Assembly (NCBI GenBank): GCA_937860115.1 | Contig: CALMBI010000056.1 | Location: forward strand, 1 to 8,921 | DNA length: 8,921 nt | Reading direction: 5' to 3' | Source: an uncultured Arcobacter sp. | Lineage (GTDB): Bacteria; Campylobacterota; Campylobacteria; Campylobacterales; Arcobacteraceae | Shown: piece by piece, positions 1 to 5,033 of the stretch | Position numbering within the stretch: position 1 is the stretch's first letter | How the letters are laid out: each line of letters begins with the position of its first letter | Position numbers and translations under genes: made by a program | Notes under the pieces: generated by a model | What the model was told of the DNA's origin: nothing | Seen by the model: the letters and a program-made list of their open reading frames with translations, nothing else | The model's database searches: none

Positions 1-39
1 CGATGGGCCAATTGTGACCACTATTTTTGTTTTTTTCAA
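1..39 (-). CDS. pyk: Pyruvate kinase, N-terminal fragment (cut by window edge)
   Basis: Reading the minus strand from position 39 gives MKKTKIVVTIGPS, the typical beginning of bacterial pyruvate kinase (E. coli PykF starts MKKTKIVCTIGPK). The enzyme transfers phosphate from phosphoenolpyruvate to ADP, giving pyruvate and ATP in the cytoplasm, the last step of glycolysis. Only 13 codons are inside the window; the rest lies beyond position 1. The start must be the TTG at 39-37, because an in-frame TAA sits at 60-58 with no other start codon between. The Shine-Dalgarno region is only a weak purine run (minus strand, about 51-43). A TACAAT box at 76-71 would start transcription about 25 nt upstream of the TTG. 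The gene is divergent from pfkA, so the two irreversible ATP-linked kinases of glycolysis share one control region. The motif match is strong; catalytic residues cannot be seen in this fragment. Confidence 0.88.
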   Translation of the reverse strand, partial: MKKTKIVVTIGPS

Positions 40-70
40 GCTTTCTTCTTTCGTGTATTATTTGTTACTC

Positions 71-85
71 ATTGTATAAAAATAA
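71..85 (-). promoter_or_regulatory. Candidate pyk promoter (-10 TACAAT)
   Basis: On the minus strand a run of T residues leads into TATACAAT, with the -10 hexamer TACAAT at 76-71. Transcription would begin near 64, about 25 nt before the TTG start of pyk. A T-rich stretch instead of a clear -35 box is typical of sigma-70 promoters in Campylobacterota. The pfkA promoter on the other side of the intergenic region has the same TACAAT form, which supports the call. No transcript evidence is available. Confidence 0.5.
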
Positions 86-149
86 TAGTATAGAATCTAT
101 AAAATAAATAGCAATTTACTTTGTATAATGTTTAATATACTTCAAATAT

Positions 150-189
150 TATATAGTATAAGAATGTTAAAGTATTAATATACTATATA
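150..189. repeat. Inverted repeat in the pyk-pfkA intergenic region, possible operator
   Basis: Arms 150-160 (TATATAGTATA) and 179-189 (TATACTATATA) are perfect 11-bp reverse complements around an 18-bp spacer. Inside the right half a shorter dyad, AGTAT-TAAT-ATACT, lies at 171-184. The 10-mer TTAATATACT occurs at 132-141 and again at 175-184, 43 bp apart, close to four helical turns. The spacing and position between two divergent promoters suit a regulator-binding site, but the arms are almost pure A/T in a very AT-rich background, so chance is a real alternative. Confidence 0.35.
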
Positions 190-250
190 TATTATACAAA
201 TATCATTTACTTTTCTTGAAATGAATATTTTTCAAATAGATAAAAAATAT

Positions 251-264
251 TTTTTTGATACAAT
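251..264 (+). promoter_or_regulatory. Candidate pfkA promoter (-10 TACAAT)
   Basis: A T run at 251-256 leads into GATACAAT, with the -10 hexamer TACAAT at 259-264. Transcription would start near 271 and leave a leader of about 24 nt containing the AAAAGG ribosome-binding site at 281-286. A 9-bp inverted repeat (224-232 with 243-251, AATATTTTT and its complement) covers the place where a -35 box would be. It may be simple A/T curvature or part of a binding site. Confidence 0.55.
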
Positions 265-294
265 AGTGATTATATAAAATAAAAGGTATATTGT

Positions 295-1260
295 ATGGGA
301 ATTGCTATTATAACCTCAGGTGGGGATTGTGCTGGGATGAATCCAGCAATAAAACATTTTGTTGATTATTGTTTTATAAAAGGAAAACAGCCATACCTCA
401 TCTATGATGGACTTGAAGGATTGATAGATGGAAATATCAAAAAAGCAAAACATAGTGATGTAGCAGGGATATTACACCAAGGTGGAACTATCATCGGATC
501 ATCAAGGTCGCAAAGATTTTTTGAATATGAATATCGTAAAAAAGCATTTGAGCATCTTAAAAGCCACAAAATCACTAAACTTATAGTTTTGGGTGGGGAT
601 GGATCATTTAGAGCTTTAAAGCAATTTTATGATGATTTTGGGATCCAATTTATAGGCATACCTGCAACTATCGATAATGATATCTTTGGAACTGAATATT
701 GTTTAGGAGTTGACACAGCACTCAATACCATACGAAATGGTATAGATGCCGTGCGAGACACATCCTCTTCATTTAAAAGAGCATGTGTCATAGAAACTAT
801 GGGGAGAGATTCTGGTTATTTAGCACTTATCTCTGCACTCACTAGTGGAGCTGAAGTGTGTATTATCCCTGAATTAGAGTACGATCTGATATCATTAGGT
901 GAAAAACTAAAAGATCAAATGGTTCACGGACGAAAATATATTGTATGTGTTGTAGCTGAAGGAACAAAACAAACTCACAATATTCTCAATTGGCTTGAAA
1001 ATGATCTCCATATAGAAGCTCGAGCTACAATACTTGGTCATATCCAAAGGGGAGGCAATCCAACAGTGTATGACCGTCTTATGGCAGTTGAATTTGTAAC
1101 TTTTGCTATTGATCAGATTTTAAACTCAAAAATAAATGATGGTTTAGTGATTGTGTATAAAGAGGGAAAATTTGATTTTAAAACAATTGATTATATCAAT
1201 TCGGCCACTTATTCTGTCAAACCAACTCTATTAGAGATGGCTCAAAATATGACAAAATAA
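295..1260 (+). CDS. pfkA: 6-phosphofructokinase, ATP-type, short bacterial form
   Basis: Cytoplasmic enzyme that phosphorylates fructose 6-phosphate to fructose 1,6-bisphosphate, the committed step of glycolysis. At 321 residues it matches the E. coli PfkA length (320). Visible motifs are the nucleotide loop GGDCAGMN (9-16), GSSR (68-71), GGDGS (100-104), the catalytic TIDND (125-129, with D127 as base), RDTSSS (154-159), METMGR-like ETMGR ending at 170, and the sugar-phosphate site ARATILGHIQRGG (about 240-252). Gly103 in GGDGS points to ATP as donor, since pyrophosphate-type enzymes usually carry Asp there. Residue 124 is Ala where ATP enzymes have Gly and pyrophosphate enzymes Lys. Several arginines of the E. 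coli effector pocket appear replaced (see findings). The ATG at 295 follows AAAAGG by 8 nt. The gene is monocistronic: divergent from pyk and ended by a hairpin overlapping its stop codon. Confidence 0.95.
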   Translation: MGIAIITSGGDCAGMNPAIKHFVDYCFIKGKQPYLIYDGLEGLIDGNIKKAKHSDVAGILHQGGTIIGSSRSQRFFEYEYRKKAFEHLKSHKITKLIVLGGDGSFRALKQFYDDFGIQFIGIPATIDNDIFGTEYCLGVDTALNTIRNGIDAVRDTSSSFKRACVIETMGRDSGYLALISALTSGAEVCIIPELEYDLISLGEKLKDQMVHGRKYIVCVVAEGTKQTHNILNWLENDLHIEARATILGHIQRGGNPTVYDRLMAVEFVTFAIDQILNSKINDGLVIVYKEGKFDFKTIDYINSATYSVKPTLLEMAQNMTK

Positions 1261-1283
1261 GTGTTTATCTAAACACTTATTTT
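1254..1283. terminator. Bidirectional intrinsic terminator between pfkA and the 1282-2271 gene
   Basis: Arms 1254-1267 (AAAATAAGTGTTTA) and 1270-1283 (TAAACACTTATTTT) are perfect 14-bp complements with the loop TC (or 13 bp with loop ATCT). The A run on one arm and T run on the other supply a U tract in both directions. It contains the pfkA stop codon and overlaps the stop of the convergent gene, so it can end both transcripts. Confidence 0.85.
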
Positions 1284-2271
1284 ACTCGATACTCCCTTGT
1301 GTTTTTGGTTTAATTGACTCCAAGATTGTTTTAAATGTTTCATCATATTCAAATATAATCTGCTCACTATGTTTTTTGAGTAAACTAGCCACCCATGGCT
1401 TTGTACAATTCTTAAACACTATTTTTCCTATTACAATAAGTGATTCATTATTTGCTGTAGCCCATTTAAAGTCTGTTAAATATATTCCAAAATCATTTTG
1501 ACTCCCTTTGAGAGAAAATGTAGCTTCAACTCCATTTTCAACTTTTGTGATATTTTTTGCTTTAATATAGTATGGCTCAAATCTATCATTAAAAATGGTA
1601 GCAATTGAATTTTCTTGTGTATCTAAAATCTCTTTTGCAACACTTGCTTTATCAAGTTCACTTTGTAAGATTGTATTTTCTTCTTTTGCCATTTCTACAT
1701 ATGATGTTGGTACTTTATCTTTTAAAGATCCTAAAAATGTCTCTTTAGCAAAAGTATAATCAACTTTTATCGTATAATTATTTTTAGATAAATATCTATT
1801 TACTGCATAATCTATCCATGGTATATCCATCGCAATTTTAAGTTTTTCGATCACAATCATTTTTTTATCTTTTTCTTGAATAATATCCCAATCAAAATGT
1901 TGCACATCTATTATAAGTGGCTTATCTTCACCATCAAGAACCAATTTCATCATTAAAGTGCCATTTACTTCATCTATTTTCAATTTATCTACAGAGATCG
2001 TTTTATTATCTCTTAGCCCTATATTCATTGATAATAACAATGTTTTTTCTAATGCACTTTTCTTACCATCTAATACAAAACCTTTTGATTTGTCATACCC
2101 TTTTAAAGTAAGATCTTTTGCACCTTCATAGGTATCATTTGTAATCTGTTTGGTTTTATCCCACAAAACTCCTGTACCCTCAACAGCTTTATTCCAATAG
2201 CTCCCTACTCCATCTTCTGCTGCACCTAAATGCAAACTCGCTATTAATAATATTCCACTTATCTTTTTCAT
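1282..2271 (-). CDS. Predicted secreted protein with a tandemly duplicated domain, function unknown
   Basis: I do not recognise this 329-residue protein. It begins with a short Sec signal (MKKISGILLIASLHLGAA, likely cut after residue 18) and has no lipobox cysteine or later membrane span, so a soluble periplasmic location is likely. Residues 22-75 are rich in Lys, Gly, Asp and Trp and look like an amphipathic linker. Two similar domains follow, about 92-174 and 235-313. In both, F-D/K-W (126-128; 268-270) is followed by IVI.K (139-143; 279-283), a Pro-Trp pair (151-152; 292-293) and a closing aromatic, acidic strand (168-174; 305-313), with similar spacings. This points to an internal duplication of a beta-rich domain. 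A helical linker (about 185-225) separates them. The ATG at 2271 is preceded by AGGAT directly after the stop of the CsgG-like lipoprotein gene, only 9 nt away, so the two are almost certainly co-transcribed and may act together at the envelope. Confidence 0.85.
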   Translation of the reverse strand: MKKISGILLIASLHLGAAEDGVGSYWNKAVEGTGVLWDKTKQITNDTYEGAKDLTLKGYDKSKGFVLDGKKSALEKTLLLSMNIGLRDNKTISVDKLKIDEVNGTLMMKLVLDGEDKPLIIDVQHFDWDIIQEKDKKMIVIEKLKIAMDIPWIDYAVNRYLSKNNYTIKVDYTFAKETFLGSLKDKVPTSYVEMAKEENTILQSELDKASVAKEILDTQENSIATIFNDRFEPYYIKAKNITKVENGVEATFSLKGSQNDFGIYLTDFKWATANNESLIVIGKIVFKNCTKPWVASLLKKHSEQIIFEYDETFKTILESIKPKTQGSIE

Positions 2272-2280
2272 TTTTATCCT

Positions 2281-3546
2281 TTAGTAGAGTGTTATTTCAT
2301 CGATCCAAATTTGACCAGATGTGTTGTTTTGATTCTCTTTAGCAATAACCTCTATCATAATTCTATGTATATTATCAAGATCAAGTTTTCCGTCCCCTCC
2401 TGGATTATCTTGAATATACCCATGTCCTATTATAAAATTATCAAAAGGTACTTCATATTGAGTCCATTGCGTTCCTAAATTAAGATTAGCTATCCATTTA
2501 TTATCGTGTGGATCATTATAGTTTTTATCAAAAATAGAGGCTCGTATTGTTGTACTTTTATCTGATTTTGCATAAAAAGAGATTCCGTGATATGAAGAGA
2601 TATCTCTTAGTTTACTATTCATAAAAAATGAATTAGATCTTTTATTATTAAACTGATATTTTATTTTATATGACTGAGCTGTTCCATTAGCCCCAATAGT
2701 AGGATCTATAATTCCGCTACTTTCAGCTCCACCTTTATTAATAACATTTAAAAGCCAACCTGAACTCAGTTGATTATCTTCAAAATTTTCGGTGATATTT
2801 GCTGTATCTTTCGCTTGCTCCCATCTAAACTCTTGCCCACTAATATTTTCGTTGATTGCTGCTAATATGATCCCTGTTTTTACATCTACAAGACGAAGAT
2901 TTGCTACCCAATTAGCACCTCTTTTTGAGAGAGTTCCTGTTAGGATGATATCAGCCGAAACTAGTTGACCAAGTTGTGAAGATGATCTTTCATCTAAAAG
3001 TCCAGAATCAGCCAATTTATGCTCTTCTAAAATAGCATTGAGTTTTGATCTCTCAACAACTAAATACTGTCCACTTTGTACCAGTTTTGTAGTCATATCT
3101 TCCATTGCAAACTTATCTAATGTTTTATTATCGATCCCAATAAGTGAAAAATCAACTATTGCGATTGTTTTTTTAGGGATATAGATCTTAACTATTTGAT
3201 CATTGAGAAGTTTTTGATTGTTTGTTTCTATTGTGAGTTGTTTACCACGGATATCTGTAATTTTTCCAGATTCTCCATCGATACTTGTATCCATCCCGAT
3301 AACAAAAAGAGAATTTTTCATAATTGAGTTAGCTAATCTATCGATATAGCTATTACCCTCTATAATCTCTTTGTCACCCACTTCTACAACAACTTTATTA
3401 CCAATCTTACCTACAATTTTCCCCTCAATAAAAGAAAAACCATAGACGCTTGATTTAGTAGATTGTGGTGATGGAGCATTTCCACATCCACTAAAATTAG
3501 TTGCAATAATACCAGCGCTTAATGCTGAAATAACAATTTTTTTCAA
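2281..3546 (-). CDS. Lipoprotein with CsgG-like domain fused to CBM11/CIA30-like domain
   Basis: Predicted 421-residue lipoprotein. The start is taken as TTG at 3546 because GGAGGG lies at 3557-3552, 5 nt upstream, and the protein then begins MKKIVISALSAGI with a lipobox ending FSGC (Cys21). A longer reading from TTG 3561 would put that ribosome site inside the gene. Residues 40-123 hold short beta motifs (GKIVGKIGNKVVVEVG; GKITDIRGKQLTIET). Residues 127-235 resemble the CsgG family: IAIVDF, then LVQSGQYLVVERSKLNAILEE, SADIILTGTL and LRLVDVKTG. The segment between the last two motifs is very short, so the membrane-spanning hairpins of curli-pore CsgG seem absent and a secretion pore is unlikely. 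Residues 250-421 look like a CBM11/CIA30 beta-sandwich: NFEDNQLSSGW, ISFYAKSD, WTQYEVPFDNF, LDLDNIHRIMIEV and a closing IWIDEITLY. A glycan-binding, outer-membrane-anchored scaffold or sensor is my inference. It lies 61 nt after gltA and directly before the duplicated-domain gene. Confidence 0.85.
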   Translation of the reverse strand: MKKIVISALSAGIIATNFSGCGNAPSPQSTKSSVYGFSFIEGKIVGKIGNKVVVEVGDKEIIEGNSYIDRLANSIMKNSLFVIGMDTSIDGESGKITDIRGKQLTIETNNQKLLNDQIVKIYIPKKTIAIVDFSLIGIDNKTLDKFAMEDMTTKLVQSGQYLVVERSKLNAILEEHKLADSGLLDERSSSQLGQLVSADIILTGTLSKRGANWVANLRLVDVKTGIILAAINENISGQEFRWEQAKDTANITENFEDNQLSSGWLLNVINKGGAESSGIIDPTIGANGTAQSYKIKYQFNNKRSNSFFMNSKLRDISSYHGISFYAKSDKSTTIRASIFDKNYNDPHDNKWIANLNLGTQWTQYEVPFDNFIIGHGYIQDNPGGDGKLDLDNIHRIMIEVIAKENQNNTSGQIWIDEITLY

Positions 3547-3551
3547 TCTAT

Positions 3552-3557
3552 CCCTCC
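3552..3557 (-). promoter_or_regulatory. Ribosome-binding site fixing the TTG start at 3546
   Basis: GGAGGG on the minus strand (3557-3552) is the strongest Shine-Dalgarno sequence near this gene. It lies 5 nt before TTG 3546, the ideal distance, but would fall within codons 2-4 if translation began at TTG 3561. It therefore decides the shorter start and gives a normal lipoprotein signal peptide. Confidence 0.85.
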
Positions 3558-3564
3558 ACAATAA

Positions 3565-3581
3565 AGTATATCGTTTATACT
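3565..3581 (-). promoter_or_regulatory. Dyad AGTATA-N5-TATACT overlapping a candidate -10 upstream of the lipoprotein gene
   Basis: The 17-bp sequence AGTATATCGTTTATACT has perfect 6-bp arms. On the minus strand it contains TATAAA (3579-3574), a candidate -10 box whose transcript would start near 3567, about 20 nt upstream of TTG 3546. A repressor-type operator or an internal promoter between gltA and the envelope pair is possible. A weak hairpin role is less likely because the stem has one G-C pair. No strong terminator separates gltA from the next gene, so read-through is also expected. Confidence 0.4.
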
Positions 3582-3607
3582 ATCATAGAAAAGATAACAA
3601 GATGAAA

Positions 3608-4888
3608 TTATTTTCCTAAATATAATTGTCTAGGTCTTGCTATTTTAGTTGTTTTATCTTTTTTAAACTCTATCCATTGGGTGATCCATCCAACAGTTCT
3701 TCCTATTACAAATATAGGTGTAAACATCGTTTTTGGAATACCAAGAGCTGTTAAAATAACACCTGAATAAAAATCGATATTTGGATAGAGTTTTCGTTTG
3801 ATAAAATATTCATCATTTAAAGCGATCTCTTCAATTCTTTGAGCTATTTTCATTAGATTGCTATCAAGACCCAATTGATCTTTTAATTGATCTTGAAGCC
3901 CTTTGAGAATCTTTGCTCTTGGATCAAAATTTTTATAAACTCTATGCCCAAATCCCATAAGTTTAAAATCATCATTTGGATCTTTGACTCTTGCAATAAA
4001 TGCATCTACATTTTTTACATCCCCAATCATTTCAAGTTGAGCAATCACTGATTCATTCGCTCCCCCATGAGCCCTACCCCAAAGTGCTGAGATCCCTGCA
4101 CTTATTGCAACATAAGGATGAGCACCAGTTGAAGCAACTGATCTTACAGTGCTAGTAGAAGCATTTTGCTCATGATCAGCATGGAGTGAAAATATAGTAT
4201 CAAGCGCTTTAACTTCTATAGGTTTAATAGTTCTTTCCCCTGTTGGATCAATATGGAGTTTCCCATAAGGGTATGCTCGAAGCATAAATAAAAAGTTTTC
4301 ACTAAAACTTCTTCCAATATCAGGTGGCACAAATGCTGCACCAATAGAGTGTCTATAAGCATACGCTGCAATAGTTGGCATTTTTGCTATTATCCTTCTT
4401 GCCATCTCTTGATATTCATTTTCATCTTTGATATTAAGATGACTATAAAAAAATGTTGAAAGAGCAGCAGTTGCTGAAGAGAGTGTTGCCATAGGATGAG
4501 CACCAGTTGGAAACGATTTGAAAATATTTTTAAGCTCCTCATGGATAAATGATCTGTGTCTTAGTTCAAGATCGAATTCAACCAATTGATCATTAGTTGG
4601 CAACTCTCCATTTAAAAGGAGATAACACACCTCTAAATAACTATGATTTTGCGCTAAATCATCTATCAGCATCCCCCTATATCTTAACTCTCCTTTATCA
4701 CCATCGATAAATGTGATCTCTGATCTACAACTTGCGGTTGATGTATATCCATTATCAAAAGTAAACATCCCAGTTTTTGCATAAAAAGTAGAGATATCAA
4801 CTACACTTGGTCCCCTTGTAGCATCAAATATATCAAATTCATACGATTCTCCATTTCGATTATCTGTCATAGTAATTGTTTGTTTCAT
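3608..4888 (-). CDS. gltA: Citrate synthase, type II (hexameric family)
   Basis: Condenses acetyl-CoA with oxaloacetate to citrate, the entry step of the oxidative TCA cycle, in the cytoplasm. With the start at ATG 4888 the protein has 426 residues, almost the E. coli length of 427. The catalytic triad is present: His239 in LHADHEQNAST, His315 in FGHRVYK and Asp372 in NIDFYSG. The N-terminal domain of about 40 residues with CRSEITFIDGDKGELRYRG is typical of the Gram-negative type II enzyme. Start choice: AAGGAG lies at 4899-4894, six nt before ATG 4888, whereas a start at ATG 4903 would put this site in codons 2-3 and leave that ATG without one; a TATAAT box at 4922-4917 also predicts a transcript starting only a few nt before 4903. 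Cys206, which contributes to NADH inhibition in E. coli, is not conserved by eye. The gene is divergent from malic enzyme and co-directional with the two envelope genes downstream. Confidence 0.96.
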   Translation of the reverse strand: MKQTITMTDNRNGESYEFDIFDATRGPSVVDISTFYAKTGMFTFDNGYTSTASCRSEITFIDGDKGELRYRGMLIDDLAQNHSYLEVCYLLLNGELPTNDQLVEFDLELRHRSFIHEELKNIFKSFPTGAHPMATLSSATAALSTFFYSHLNIKDENEYQEMARRIIAKMPTIAAYAYRHSIGAAFVPPDIGRSFSENFLFMLRAYPYGKLHIDPTGERTIKPIEVKALDTIFSLHADHEQNASTSTVRSVASTGAHPYVAISAGISALWGRAHGGANESVIAQLEMIGDVKNVDAFIARVKDPNDDFKLMGFGHRVYKNFDPRAKILKGLQDQLKDQLGLDSNLMKIAQRIEEIALNDEYFIKRKLYPNIDFYSGVILTALGIPKTMFTPIFVIGRTVGWITQWIEFKKDKTTKIARPRQLYLGK

Positions 4889-4893
4889 CTCAT

Positions 4894-4899
4894 ACTCCT
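4894..4899 (-). promoter_or_regulatory. Ribosome-binding site fixing the gltA start at 4888
   Basis: AAGGAG on the minus strand (4899-4894) sits 6 nt before ATG 4888. The upstream in-frame ATG 4903 overlaps this site and has only an A/T-rich sequence before it, so 4888 is the better start. Confidence 0.85.
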
Positions 4900-4916
4900 T
4901 CATGTTTTATTTAACA

Positions 4917-4922
4917 ATTATA
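4917..4922 (-). promoter_or_regulatory. Candidate gltA promoter (-10 TATAAT)
   Basis: A perfect TATAAT lies on the minus strand at 4922-4917. It predicts transcription starting near 4910 and a leader of about 22 nt before ATG 4888, matching the leader length inferred for pyk, pfkA, malic enzyme and eno. No clear -35 box is visible. Confidence 0.6.
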
Positions 4923-4997
4923 AATCACTTTTGATGAGTCTTTTTTACTAGATAAATAATAACCTTTTCAAATAAGTTTCACTAAATACTACAAAGC

Positions 4998-5003
4998 TAC
5001 AAT
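4998..5003 (+). promoter_or_regulatory. Candidate malic enzyme promoter (-10 TACAAT)
   Basis: TACAAT at 4998-5003 would start transcription near 5010, about 24 nt before ATG 5034. It abuts the GTG at 5004, which would therefore lie outside the transcript; this argues against the longer reading frame. Upstream sequence at 4978-4992 (TTCACTAAATACTAC) resembles a segment near the right end of the window (see findings). Confidence 0.55.
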
Positions 5004-5022
5004 GTGGATGATTTCAAAAAAC

Positions 5023-5028
5023 AGGGGG
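5023..5028 (+). promoter_or_regulatory. Ribosome-binding site fixing the malic enzyme start at 5034
   Basis: AGGGGG at 5023-5028 lies 5 nt before ATG 5034. The in-frame GTG at 5004 has no such site and directly follows the -10 box, so 5034 is preferred. Confidence 0.75.
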
Positions 5029-5033
5029 CTCAA

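Noticed and set aside
40..294. Riboswitch, small RNA or replication origin in the AT-rich pyk-pfkA region
   Set aside because: There are no G-C-containing stems, conserved riboswitch cores or DnaA-box clusters. Predicted leaders of about 25 nt leave no room for a riboswitch.
1917..2111. Plus-strand open frame of 64 codons inside the duplicated-domain gene
   Set aside because: It is antisense to a well-supported gene, has no ribosome site, and its Leu/His/Ser-rich content is what the complementary strand of that gene produces.
2281..3546. Curli-type secretion system based on the CsgG-like domain
   Set aside because: No CsgA, CsgB, CsgE or CsgF-like genes are present and the domain seems to lack the pore-forming hairpins, so a curli locus is not supported.
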